64,000 nt of DNA from Nocardia vinacea NBRC 16497 (GTDB taxonomy: Bacteria > Actinomycetota > Actinomycetes > Mycobacteriales > Mycobacteriaceae): contig NZ_BAGN01000423.1 in assembly GCF_000308835.1 (NCBI RefSeq), positions 1 through 64,000 on the forward strand. The letters run 5' to 3'. Position numbers and translations under genes: made by a program. Under the pieces are notes generated by a model. The model was not told where the DNA came from. It did no database searches and saw only the letters and a program-made list of their open reading frames with translations. Positions 27,601 to 37,400 of this stretch are shown here, piece by piece (the first letter of the stretch is position 1; each line of letters starts with the position of its first letter).

Positions 27601-29877
27601 GTCGACGAGGCGCGCTGCTCGGCTTACGACGACGCCAATGAAGCCCTGTTCGAGAACTTCGATGTATTCCACTACGGCCCCAAGGGTTTCTGGGTGTTCG
27701 GCAAGTACATCCATCAGGAACCGGGCGTCGCGGCCGCGGATCGGTCGGAGGCCTACATCGGCGTGTTCTCCAATCAGCATCCCACCTGGCTGAGCCTGCA
27801 GGAGGACGAGGTCGACGTCTACAACCAAGCGGTGGACGAGGCGGCCAGGAAGCCGATCGGAGATATCGTGCGCGCGATCGCGCAGGAGAAGGATGCCGAG
27901 AAACGCGAGGCTCTGCTGACGAAGCTGCGCGAACTCATGCGGATCTGGCCCGACCCCTTGCCGCGCGACTACTTCGCCGACCGCGACTGGCACCACGACG
28001 GCAAGAACATCTGGATCGTCCAGGTGGGCAACAAGACCGAATTCGGCGACTACGAAACGTTCAAACAGCGTGTCAGCAGCGCGCGGGTCCACCTCGACGA
28101 CTTCAACGACATGGAATGCCACTATCACATGCCGATGCCGGATGGCAGCAGCAAGGTCCTCGCGCTGAAATACGAGGAACAGGAATTCCACTACGGCAAC
28201 GCCCCGCTGCAGACCGACCTGTATCCACGCTTCGAGAACGACTTCGTACGCGGCCGCCGGGTGGAGTGGGGGCAGCGGTCCTATGTCATCGAGTACCGTG
28301 GAAAGTCGCTGTTGCACAATCTGCACGACTTCGACCACCCTGGTCGCAGTGAAGAGGCTCCAGTGCAGCCCGGGGACGCCGACAAGGTGCTCGGCCTGGT
28401 CGTTTTCGTCCGCACCAAGAACGAGGACATGGACGAGAAGACCCTCGGCACCGCGACGGTCCGGATCGGGTGCACCACGGCCACCGAGAACCAGATCATC
28501 GCGGTCGGCCCGGTCGACGACAACAGCGTCCATGACACCGAATGGATCTTCTTCGACTCCGGACCGGTCGCGGCGGCGCCCGACCTGACCATCGACGTCG
28601 AGCATCAGGCATTCAGTGATGGTGACGACGAGGCCGATTGGAACATGAGCTTCTCACTGCAGGCGCTGATGGGTGATCACACGCTGTGCGACGTCACGCT
28701 GAACTGGGATTCATCCGATTTCGACGAAGATGTACGCAACACCGGACCGTTGCCATTCGCTATCCACACCGACCGATGGCGGGCGTGGGAACCGGTGCCC
28801 GACAGCCACGTTCGGGGCACCGTGGTGCTCGGCGTCCAAGGCGAACGCGAGCAGTTCTACTACGACCACAGCGATCTTTTCTACGCGACCCCGAACGAGC
28901 CGCTGCGCCATCGCCGCCTCGATCCCTGCCTCACCGCCGCGCCGCGCTGGACCGAAATCCCAAGCGAGCATGGTGGACCCGAGTTCACCCCGGCCTGCTC
29001 GGTGGGTGCGGTCTCCCGCCTCCCCGGACATCTGATCGCCGCAGTGCTCGACGAGGGCAAACTGTTCCTCAGTTCCGTCGTCGACAAGGACGGGACGTGG
29101 GCCCCGTGGACACCGGAAGAGGTCGGATTCGGCGCGGCAGTACCGCTGGCCTCACCAGGGAAGCTGCTCGCCGGTCCCGCACGGGGATCGACCGAGGGCG
29201 TCGAACTGGTCGTCCCCGGCGCCGACGGGCACCTTTACGTCCATTTCGATTGGCGCTCTCGGCATTCCTTCGACCTGCCGCTGGGACAGACGGCGCGGTA
29301 CTGGCACCGACTCGTCGTCGACAAGTTCGCACTTCGCGCGGACGGCGACATCGCCACAACCTTCGACCGGGTCTTCACGCTGGCCACCGACGGCGCGCTG
29401 TGGACGACACCGATCATCCGTTCCGAACTCATCCCACCGACGCCGTCCTGGACCAAAGTCAGCGACCGGCAGTCGTTTCGTACCTTCACCGTCACCACCG
29501 ACGGCTTTCGGACCCGAGTCCTGGCCACCACCGCCGAGGGCGACGTATGGGACTGCACCCTCGACCCCGGACAACAGCCGCGATGGGTACAGCTCAGCCG
29601 CCCAGGTGGTGCCCAGCTACCTGCGCAGGTGAGCGTGGCCTGCGCCGTGCCGGAGACGGGACGGCTCGACATCTTCACCGTCGCCGCTGACGGCACCGTC
29701 TTCACCAGCAGCTGGACCGAGCCGACCCAATGGCAAGCGTGGACCCCGATCATCCAAGGAGAGCAGGGATTTCGTGCCGCGCCGCGCACCCCTTTGCTGC
29801 TACACCGGGTGAAGCGTCAAATGGAATTGCTGGTACGAACCGACGCCGACGACCTGATGCGAACCTGGTGGTCCTGA
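24643..29877 (+). CDS. Giant protein with PLL-like beta-propeller C-terminus (1744 aa)
   Basis: It starts at ATG 24643 (MADENTQLRAELEKRRRWFF) with GGGGGACC upstream, 16 bases after the previous gene. Residues 1-780 are mixed alpha/beta without a recognised family. Residues 785-815 and 890-917 are glycine-zipper hydrophobic stretches (GVIGGLVGGVYGVLAGAVLG and AAAAGALGGALVAGPPGAII), separated by the polar segment AGQMNIQSNVNQATINGTLN. Such segments can insert into membranes. From about residue 1435 to the end there are five or six repeats of the W...P....G / LAAV..dG.L pattern, typical of PLL-like lectin propellers found at the tips of insecticidal toxins. There is no signal peptide. A membrane-active, carbohydrate-binding effector is the best guess. 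It is not a canonical Tc toxin. Confidence 0.75.
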   Translation: MADENTQLRAELEKRRRWFFETQLRRLNLQTFRGIERETNDPDRQRLLNLISEPISPGSPESVPGHPERRRARVYLDSHEPVWTADEQVRRNAFAGTLIGKNGDWLNFREPHRLIERLATLAATFEEDRFTSAREPSPLGEYRRKPATFVPELPNWVPGQMFDPLKGEEPKDGEDRVTDGRGQAISRAFVAQEKPWLLPELYHPAHRNPEAFAKTEASEWLADLEKFITDFEAELRIVLGDSVTQKFTFADNDFGKAIYRQEINRALRSTTTSDAADRVEAQFLPSVDILDDRRVPVPHYRFGIRVETSGFKLDDIEKFPHSEMAKYWLRVVKHGLREVYANKENSDMGLCHLIRILYLFGTIPAKLASDDALHWRTRPELPPDFEQFFDNRAAEQTFADNPALLSRLQTAKEKLRIILHESAAVPGSAAITFSPIAQEVLRQGIRHYKFWLDEPARAMKSSFFQKVRTDLGYEAESEMEYWSENHYIMFASSEYLAGQLWESDTFDVRDFADGRPDSGARSGKERKERGRARVLRWLNHRLLMGWTEFNSSGYYREHLWSLLNLVDFALDPEVREKATLAADLLLFDVARFMHKGAMGAVGGRSQFSSKMTGRDNALSDAIELLFGTRGLWFDDDSEIGAAMATSTYRIPEVLLEIACNPPKSAVMDRSRVSITFDEAYKYGIWFSQEDDKDKFDSHRAGYAPKLKKYLPFVEKVDADIERTHPGYSRTDDNIVFWWGTSAFLNKQVTRGTLACVDKFDLGQSGVFKQLANVVGTLLPKVKGGAIFGVIGGLVGGVYGVLAGAVLGAILQMDDAEDIADDLSIFLEGSTRTRANILTYRNPDIMLSSIQNFRAGQMNIQSNVNQATINGTLNVFSTSGLVNLDVSPVLAAAAGALGGALVAGPPGAIIGGVAAAVSSESQLTGSKLFRTDHDGVDGLDWWTGYFALPMVVQHGPAAIIAYDFHDIQNDLADCGSHVFFPKVGFDSVDEARCSAYDDANEALFENFDVFHYGPKGFWVFGKYIHQEPGVAAADRSEAYIGVFSNQHPTWLSLQEDEVDVYNQAVDEAARKPIGDIVRAIAQEKDAEKREALLTKLRELMRIWPDPLPRDYFADRDWHHDGKNIWIVQVGNKTEFGDYETFKQRVSSARVHLDDFNDMECHYHMPMPDGSSKVLALKYEEQEFHYGNAPLQTDLYPRFENDFVRGRRVEWGQRSYVIEYRGKSLLHNLHDFDHPGRSEEAPVQPGDADKVLGLVVFVRTKNEDMDEKTLGTATVRIGCTTATENQIIAVGPVDDNSVHDTEWIFFDSGPVAAAPDLTIDVEHQAFSDGDDEADWNMSFSLQALMGDHTLCDVTLNWDSSDFDEDVRNTGPLPFAIHTDRWRAWEPVPDSHVRGTVVLGVQGEREQFYYDHSDLFYATPNEPLRHRRLDPCLTAAPRWTEIPSEHGGPEFTPACSVGAVSRLPGHLIAAVLDEGKLFLSSVVDKDGTWAPWTPEEVGFGAAVPLASPGKLLAGPARGSTEGVELVVPGADGHLYVHFDWRSRHSFDLPLGQTARYWHRLVVDKFALRADGDIATTFDRVFTLATDGALWTTPIIRSELIPPTPSWTKVSDRQSFRTFTVTTDGFRTRVLATTAEGDVWDCTLDPGQQPRWVQLSRPGGAQLPAQVSVACAVPETGRLDIFTVAADGTVFTSSWTEPTQWQAWTPIIQGEQGFRAAPRTPLLLHRVKRQMELLVRTDADDLMRTWWS

Positions 29878-29943
29878 GAGTCACCACGCCCGCCATCCTC
29901 ACCCGGACAGGCCCAAAAACGAGGGAATTGACCGGTGATCGGG

Positions 29944-32226
29944 TCAGGGACAGGCGCGCCTGGTCGGCAGCGTCAGCGGTGTTTCCGGGCGGACGGTCGC
30001 CGGGCCGCCGGGCGTATCGACGGTGACCGGACCACCCGAAGTGACGTCGACGGTCGTGCCTTCCGGTCGGATGCGCAAGGTCAACCTGCTATCGCGTACC
30101 GCGAGGCCGCGCACCGTGATCCCCTCGGGAAACCCGCTGGGCAGCATCGGGTCCAGCCGGGGACCCGTCTCGGCCCACCGCAGCCCGCTCGGTCCGTACA
30201 GCAAACCTTGTAGGAATCCGCCCGCACCCGTGACGAAGATCCACGCCGGCTGGCCGACCGTGTTCTCACCCGACCGTTCGCCACGCGCCTCGGACTGGAA
30301 CCCATACGGCGGTCGGACATACGGCTGCACCGATTGATCCAGGAACTGCTGAGTGCGGCAGGGATCATACTGCGCGCTGAGGATCGCGCCGACGCTGTTG
30401 CTCATATTGGGGCCATCGGGATCGGTGCGGTCGAAGTAGTATGCCAGCGTCGCCTCGGGCGAATAGCCCGGTGCCGCATAGGAGTACGGGTAGCTGATCA
30501 GCACCGTGTCGGCCTGCTTGATCTTCGCCCCTTGGTACCCGAGATACTCGGCGGGCACCCCTGGCACGATGTCCGGCGGCATTGCCATATGGGCGGCGAT
30601 ATCGGCCCACCGCGGGTTCAGCGGCAGTCCGGCCAGCTGGGCGGCCGACATCGCGGTGCGCATCGTCGCCATCACTCCGGTATTGGTGAGTGCGTTGTCC
30701 ACGGAAACCGAAACGTATTCGTCGGCGCCCGCCGCGGGCGCGTAGTGGTAGCGACCGTCGGGCAGCTTCGGGCCGACCCGGGCAGCCTGGTAGTTCGCGA
30801 TAGCCGTGATCACCGGCGCGCCGCTGTCACGCAGCCATTGCTCGTCGCCGGTGGCCGAATAGTACTGCCATTGCGCGAGCGCGATCTCGTTCCCCAAATG
30901 TTCCTGGACCAGTCCGCACACCCACGGCGACGCGCACCGCTGTGTCGGTCCGTCGTTCCAGGGAAATAGTGCGCCGGTCAGCCCGTAGGCGCGCGCGTTC
31001 GCCTCGGCTTGCGGTAGCGCCGCGACGCGGAAATCCACCACGGTGCGGGCCAATTCGGGATAGAGCGCGAGCAGGGTGGGGAAGATCCAAGCCTCGGCGT
31101 CCCAGTAGGTCAGGCCGCCATAGTCGTCGGAGGACAACCCCGCGGGCTGCACGGACCACCGCTGTCCGGCCCGGACGCTGGACAGCACCGAATACAGTGC
31201 GGGCCGGATCCAGTCCCGATAGTCGTCGCGGCCGGGGATCTCGATGGCGGGCTGCCACAAGCGATCCCACTCTGCTGCGTGTTCGGCGTGGGCGGCGGCG
31301 AAACCACGCGCCGCGCTGAATTCGGAGACGTCGGTGGCAATCGCGCGCGGGTCCGCGCCGTCCGCGCCGGAGGCGATTCCCACGTACTTGGTGACCGTGT
31401 AACTGCAGCCCGCCACGACGGTGCCGTCGAATCGTGTTCCAGCCGTCGCCCCGTTCGCAGGTAGCGCGGCGCCAGCCAGCTCATCCGGCGTGGTGACCGT
31501 GGATACAAGGAAGGCGGTGTGGTCGGTGCCGTCGGCGCGCACGCCGACCGTGGTCTGCCCCCGGTTCGGATCGGAGGCCGCCGTCGTCGGGGTGACCCGC
31601 CGCGCGGCGGCCCCATCGATCAGGTCGGTGACCGTGAGCGGCCCCGAGAAGTGCGGAACGACAGTGAGCTGCTGGACCGCGAGGTTCTGCTGCGCCCGTG
31701 ACACGAAGGTCCGGTAGGTCAGATCCAGCCGGTGTTCCGCGTCGGGTGTCCAGGTGGCTTCGGTGGTGACGGTGGCATCGCGATAGTTCAGGCGCTGCCG
31801 GTAGTGCGTGAGCGTGGCCGGGTCGACGTCGGCCCGGTAGGTTCGGCCCGCGACGTCGACGGTTAGGCCCGACCACGCGGGGAGCGCAGCGATCGCCTCT
31901 GTGTTGTTCCACGACATGGACTTCATGGCATAGAAGCCCGCGAGATACGTTCCGGTGTAGCGCGGTTCCACTAAGGGGAACGAGGTGCGCACCGAGGCGC
32001 CGTAGTCCTGATATCCGCCGCCGCTCGGTGGGATCATCGCGCCGATGCGCCCGTTGCCGAGGTACGGGGCAGCGCGGAAGTTCTCGGGTTCGAACGTCTC
32101 GGAGACCGCCGACCAGTCGTCTCGGACCGTCTGCCCGCCCTGCGCGGCCGCTACCCCGGACAGTCCGGGCAGCGGCACAAACGCACAGGTCAATAGCATC
32201 GCACCGATACTCGACACGAGTCGCAT
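29944..32226 (-). CDS. Secreted GH65-like acid trehalase/phosphorylase family protein
   Basis: The 760-residue product starts at ATG 32226 with a signal peptide (MRLVSSIGAMLLTCAFVPLP, cleavage near VAAA-QG). An N-terminal beta-sandwich (GNGRIGAMIPPSGG) is followed by a linker and an (alpha/alpha)6 barrel. The barrel contains LTYWDAEAWIFPTLLALYPE, GLTGALFPWNDGPT and AADEYVSVSVDNALTNTG, where the Glu of DEY matches the general acid of GH65. It ends in a small C-terminal beta domain. Secreted members hydrolyse trehalose; phosphorylase members need a phosphate loop that I cannot verify here. It is convergent with the lysin operon. Acid trehalase is the favoured reading. Confidence 0.85.
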   Translation of the reverse strand: MRLVSSIGAMLLTCAFVPLPGLSGVAAAQGGQTVRDDWSAVSETFEPENFRAAPYLGNGRIGAMIPPSGGGYQDYGASVRTSFPLVEPRYTGTYLAGFYAMKSMSWNNTEAIAALPAWSGLTVDVAGRTYRADVDPATLTHYRQRLNYRDATVTTEATWTPDAEHRLDLTYRTFVSRAQQNLAVQQLTVVPHFSGPLTVTDLIDGAAARRVTPTTAASDPNRGQTTVGVRADGTDHTAFLVSTVTTPDELAGAALPANGATAGTRFDGTVVAGCSYTVTKYVGIASGADGADPRAIATDVSEFSAARGFAAAHAEHAAEWDRLWQPAIEIPGRDDYRDWIRPALYSVLSSVRAGQRWSVQPAGLSSDDYGGLTYWDAEAWIFPTLLALYPELARTVVDFRVAALPQAEANARAYGLTGALFPWNDGPTQRCASPWVCGLVQEHLGNEIALAQWQYYSATGDEQWLRDSGAPVITAIANYQAARVGPKLPDGRYHYAPAAGADEYVSVSVDNALTNTGVMATMRTAMSAAQLAGLPLNPRWADIAAHMAMPPDIVPGVPAEYLGYQGAKIKQADTVLISYPYSYAAPGYSPEATLAYYFDRTDPDGPNMSNSVGAILSAQYDPCRTQQFLDQSVQPYVRPPYGFQSEARGERSGENTVGQPAWIFVTGAGGFLQGLLYGPSGLRWAETGPRLDPMLPSGFPEGITVRGLAVRDSRLTLRIRPEGTTVDVTSGGPVTVDTPGGPATVRPETPLTLPTRRACP

Positions 32227-32373
32227 CGAGCCGACAGTAGCAGCGGCCGCGCCGAGCCGATCGGAGCGACACGGCGGCCGCACCACGCCCCTGTTATTCG
32301 GGTATGGCGCGGCGCAGCAGCTGTCCGATGTGCTCGTGATCGCCGCGGCATCGTCTGAACCGCTTCGATCTTT

Positions 32374-33417
32374 TCAGAGTGTGCCCTCACGTGCTGCTCG
32401 CCACAGGTCGACCGCACCGTCGTCGTCGAGCAGCGCGTCGATCTCGGCCAGCTCGTCCGCGCTGAGATCGAGATTGTCCAGCGTGGCGACGTTCTGCTCG
32501 AGCTGTTGGGTCGAGGACGCGCCGATCACCAGCGAAGTCACGCGCGGGTCGCGCAGCGCCCACGCCAGCGCCAACTGCGCCAGCGTCTGTCCGCGGCGGG
32601 CGGCGAGCGCGCCGAGCTTGCGCAGCCGATCGATCATCTCGGCGGTCAGCAACTCGGTCTGGAACGACTTTCCCTGCGTGGCCCGCGATCCCGCCGGCAC
32701 GCCGTCGAGATACTTCGATGTGAGCAGACCCTGCGCGAGTGCGGTGAACCCGATGACCCCGAACCCTTCCTCGGCGGCGGTGTCGAGCAGGCCTTCGGTC
32801 TCGATCCAGCGGTTGAGCATCGAGTACGACGGCTGATGGATGAGCAGCGGCGTGCCCAGTTCCCGCAGCATCCGCGCGATACTTGCGGAGTTCTCGGCGG
32901 TGTACGACGAGATCCCCACATACAGTGCCTTCCCCTGCCGTACCGCGGTATCCAGCGCCGCCGCGGTCTCCTCCAGCGGAGTTGTCGGGTCGAAACGGTG
33001 CGAGTAGAAGATGTCGACGTAGTCCAGGCCCAGCCGGCTCAGCGACTGATCGAGCGAGGCCAGCACGTACTTCCGTGAACCGCCACCCTGCCCATACGGT
33101 CCCGGCCACATGTCCCACCCGGCCTTGGTGGAGATGATCAATTCGTCGCGGTAGGCGGCGAGCTCCTCACGCAACAAGCGCCCGGCGTTGATCTCGGCCG
33201 ACCCATACGGTGGACCGTAGTTATTGGCCAGGTCGAAGTGCGTGATTCCGAGATCGAAAGCGCGCAAAGCGATCTCACGCTGGACGGAGTACGGGCGATC
33301 GTCACCGAAGTTGTGCCAGAAGCCGAGCGAGAGCAGCGGCAGATCGAGGCCTGACCTGCCGCTGCGGCGATAGCGCATCCTGCCGTCGTAGCGGGCCGGC
33401 TCTGCGACATATGTCAT
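32374..33417 (-). CDS. Aldo/keto reductase (YghZ/glyceraldehyde-3-phosphate reductase type)
   Basis: The 347-residue cytosolic TIM barrel begins at ATG 33417 with GGGAGGAG nine bases upstream. The tetrad is visible: Asp and Tyr in HFDLANNYGPPYGSAE, Lys in IISTKAGW and His in IFYSHRFDP. The C-terminal NADPH-binding part reads VIGASSTQQLEQNVATL. The YGPPYGSAE insertion and MWPGPYGQGGGSRKY are typical of the E. coli YghZ-type (Kv-beta-like) branch, which reduces L-glyceraldehyde 3-phosphate and methylglyoxal. It lies downstream of the giant gene on the same strand, separated by 238 bases, and is probably independent. Confidence 0.93.
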   Translation of the reverse strand: MTYVAEPARYDGRMRYRRSGRSGLDLPLLSLGFWHNFGDDRPYSVQREIALRAFDLGITHFDLANNYGPPYGSAEINAGRLLREELAAYRDELIISTKAGWDMWPGPYGQGGGSRKYVLASLDQSLSRLGLDYVDIFYSHRFDPTTPLEETAAALDTAVRQGKALYVGISSYTAENSASIARMLRELGTPLLIHQPSYSMLNRWIETEGLLDTAAEEGFGVIGFTALAQGLLTSKYLDGVPAGSRATQGKSFQTELLTAEMIDRLRKLGALAARRGQTLAQLALAWALRDPRVTSLVIGASSTQQLEQNVATLDNLDLSADELAEIDALLDDDGAVDLWRAAREGTL

Positions 33418-33655
33418 CGGTACTCCTCCCGGGACGCGTGGCCGTCCCGATCTGTTCGAACTTCGAGCTAGGTTGCCAAAAGTACCTAGTCTGAACGGCG
33501 ACATTCGGTGGATGTATCAACCTTTTGCTCACCAAATGGGCTGAATCGGTGGCTGATCAGTAGGTCGCTGCCATGCGTCGAAGACCGGCGCCTCGGTGGC
33601 GCGCCCGGTGTCTCCGGGTAGCGCCAGGAAGTCTCGGGAGGACTCAGCAGACCCG

Positions 33656-34440
33656 TCATCGGCCCAGGAACCCGGACCACGGCGTGGCTCTCGGCGGCTC
33701 GTCCGGCGGTGGCGTCGAGCGCGAGAACGCTTCGGGTATCCGGAACCCGCTTTCGGCGACCTCGGCGCGCAGGAGCGCGAGATGCTCCCTGCTTCTCGTC
33801 CATATCTCGCCGACGCCCAGCGCGATCGCCGCACGCATCCTGCCGGAACCGGCTACGCCCCATACAACCAGACGCATGCCTGCCGCGTCGGCTTGCCGCA
33901 CAAACCCCTCGGACAGCAGTGGGTACGGGACCGCGAGACCGGTAGCCCCCACGCGGCGCACCTCGTCGATGATGGCATCGATGTCACTGGCACCCGGCCG
34001 CACCGCGCGAGCCACCCACCCGGCGGCGCCATGCATCCCTCTCGTGGCCACCGTCAGCGAGTTGATCATCGCCACGCGCCGACAATCCGGTGCCAGCTCC
34101 GTGGCCGTTGCCAATACTCGCAGGTCGACCGCGTGCAGCTCTCCTCGCACGCCGTGCCGCTCCAGCGTGCCCGCAATCGCTTCCACCTGCGCACGGATCT
34201 CCGAGTCGGACCAGGCGGGCCCTGCGGGCACCGCCACCGACAGCACCGCATCCGCGAATGCCGCCGACCGGCATACGGCGTCGAGGGCAGCCACGTCGGC
34301 GGCGGCCCGGCCCACCTCCACGACGACCGCGTTCACTCCCAGCGCGAGCGCGTCGAGCAACGCCCGCCCGTCATCCGCCAGCCCGCCTTCCCCGAGATGT
34401 ACTGCGATCCTGGTCCCCATACGCGCCGCATCGGAAGCTG
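33656..34440 (-). other. Module: GDPD-like barrel at the C-terminus (residues 9596-9856)
   Basis: MGTRIAVHLGEGGLADDGRA, LGVNAVVVEVGRAAADVAAL and VRQADAAGMRLVVWGVAGSG then ALGVGEIWTRSREHLALL follow the strand order of glycerophosphodiester phosphodiesterases. The usual HRG and metal-binding ELD residues are replaced, so the barrel is probably catalytically dead. The protein ends RATPWSGFLGR. Confidence 0.6.
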
Positions 34441-37400
34441 CCGCTGTGCCGGGCTCAGCCGGACGCGTTCGCCGTCTACCGAGCGGATCGGTCGCTGCTT
34501 CCCCAGCGGGTTCGTCGAGTGCCGCGTCCAATTGCGGCGCACGGCGATCGCGCGCGGCATCGACCACCGCTGCGCGAATGCGTTGCATCGCTCTCGGGTT
34601 GTCGACAGTAGGCCGATGCTGTTCCGTGGGCACTTCGGCACCCCGGCCGACAAGACACCACGCGGCGTACCGCAACGATTCCGTGGGCTGCGCGGCACCC
34701 ACCAATGAATACTGCAGGTACTCGCCATGCCCGTCGAAGGGAGCCAGCGAGTGCGGAAAACCGCGTTCGGCACGCACTCGCGTCGCATTGATGTCGGTTG
34801 CCGGATCGGTCCCGAGCCCCAGCGGCCCGTCACCGAGCAACCGGCCACGCGCACCCGGTGAATCGCCGCCCAAACCGGTCACCGGATCGTCGGATTGCGC
34901 CAGCACCCAGGTGTACCGGCAACTGGCATCGCTCGCGCTGTCATAGCGGCGGCCGCGCCCCGGCGATCCCGCGATCGCGCGGTTGACGAACACGCCATCC
35001 AGTCGCCCACCCACGGTCGCGTCGGACACGACCGGGGTTCCGTAGCTGTAACCGAGCACGGAAAATCTCGCATTGCTCACCGTGTGCAAGGCCAGAACAT
35101 CACGCGCGAACAGCCTCCCACCGGCCTCGGCGAGCTCGGGCCTGGCAGCCCACGCTTCCTTGTTCTTGGCGGGCGCTTCATAGCCGATCCAGCACACCAC
35201 CGCGACCTTGGTGGAACGATTCGCCCGCACCAGCTCCTCGTACAGATTCCGCGCACTCGCCAGCCTGGCCGGTGCCGACTGCAGGCGCGTGTTGACGCCG
35301 TCCACGTACCAGACCACGTGTTCGGCGTCGTCGAGTCGGCAGTTGCCGATGACGAAAGTGCCGGATCCGTTGCCGCCGAACGCCTCCGGGTCCAACGCCA
35401 CCGTTGAGACGATCGGCGCAGGGATGTCGCGGTGCACCGTGACCGAGCGTGTGAGTGCCTCGTCGACGGCGTAGAGGTTTCTGAAGATCTGGCGCTCCAC
35501 CCGGCTGGCTTTCCTGCTGCCTTTCGCGTGGATAGCGGAGGAAGTGGCATATCGCCAATAGTCGTTCGCGTAGTTCGCCACTTCGGACGGAATGCCCGGG
35601 GCGTTGCCCACACTTTCAGGGTGCCGGGCCACGACTGCGCGCTGCTCGTCGCTGTGCAGTGAGTTCCACCACCGTTTGTTCTCGACGGCAAGCCGGCCGG
35701 CTCTGGTGAAATCGTCCGGCAGACCTCGATGCAGTAGGACATCGGGCCCCAGACCGCCGCCGCCGCGCTTCTCGATCGCGCTTCGGGCGAGCGAACCGTC
35801 GCCACCGGTCTCGACCAAGGTGGGCACACCAGTGTTCGGATCGCGCGGCAGGATATCAATATAGGCGGACTCGATCTGCTCATCGGCGGTGCGTTCGATG
35901 CAGTCGGTGAAGCGCACCCACGCATCCTGCGCGTCATCATGCCGCGCGACCCGGTCCGGGCGGCCGGCCAGAATGTGGCTCATATTGTCCAGCGACTCCG
36001 TGGGCGCCTTGGTGCGATCGTCGACATACAGGAGGAATTCGTCATCGATCGGTTTGCCCGCCTCGAACGGCTCCTTCTCGTATCGCTGCGCCATGTCGCG
36101 CATATCCTTCAGGACGGAACTGGTATATCCCGCGTCGCCGGTCGGAAACCTGCACGCGAATTGCACGCCTGGCAAATCCATTGCTCTTGCCGGGCTACTC
36201 GACAGCGATGCGATCCCGTAGTACACGTCGGTGGACGATGCGATCTCCGCCAGTGCGTCACGCATGGTCGCGAGATTCGACTCGCCACAGACCACCACCG
36301 TGTCGACCGTATGAGCGGCCGACTCGTGTAGGAGTGCCTTCTTCGCAGTGCGACCGCCGTTACCGTGCACAACCAGTTGGCGTTCCGGCCGAACCGCCGT
36401 TTGGGGCGCTGCGGCAGTGTGCATGTCGGCGTCCAGCGCCACCATATCCCCGGCCAACCGGTGACCATCGGTCCCGGACCACACCACGATCCTGACGGGG
36501 CGATCCGGGTTTTCCCGTACGGCCGCCTCATAGTGGTTGCACGCCAACTGCATTCGCTGATCCAGGCGGCGCAGGTCGCCGGCGGTGCCGTCCACGTGCC
36601 ACGCCTCCGCCAGGGGATCTCCGGTGCCGAACGAGATCATGATCGAGCCGGCGCCCGGCCGGTCTGCGTCGAACTGCTCGAGCAACACGGTCGGTGCCGG
36701 TACTCCGGGAGTCTCGACCGTCGCGGCCCGCTGGCGCGCCCGGATCAGCAAGTCCTCGACATTCAGCAGATACTCCCGCAGCGCCCGTTCCGGCGCGGTT
36801 AGCCGGCTCGTCGCCGCGGTGTCGTCGAGCGCGGCCTTCGATTTCGCTAACGCCCACCGATTGGCCTGGTCGCGTACATTTCTCGGGAATCCGCCCGCTT
36901 TGCCGACAATTTCCGGCCACACCCGCACCAGCGCACGCAGCTCGTCCACGCTCAGACGCCGCGCGAGCCGCGCGTTCTCGGCTGCGTGCTCTGCACGTCC
37001 CTGGACGGCAACCGCGCGGTTCGCGGCCGGCCGCCGCCGCCACCGATACACCAGATCCTCCGGGCTCGCCCCGAACCCCCACTGCTCACGCAACACCCGC
37101 TCGGCCCGCATACGCAGGTCAGCATCGGGCGGCGTGTAGGTGGGCAGCCCGGCGCGCGCATCGACCGGCCCGATGAGCTCGATGTGACCATCCGCTCCGG
37201 CACGCTCCGGCTCCTGCACCCGCATCGGATCGGCCGGCTCGTCACCGCCACCGGGTCGGCTGCCGATGTATCCGTCGGGTCCGACGTTTCCTCGCCCGTC
37301 GGGCGGAAACGGCTCGCCACTATCCGGAGCCGGCCGCTCCGTCGATTGCGCCGATCCGTCGGATGTGAGCAGGCGGGGGCCGTCCGGCCGGATGTGCGAT

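Noticed and set aside
24643..29877. Canonical Tc toxin A subunit
   Set aside because: There is a propeller and hydrophobic segments, but no recognisable TcA neuraminidase-like or pore signature and no TcB/TcC partner nearby.
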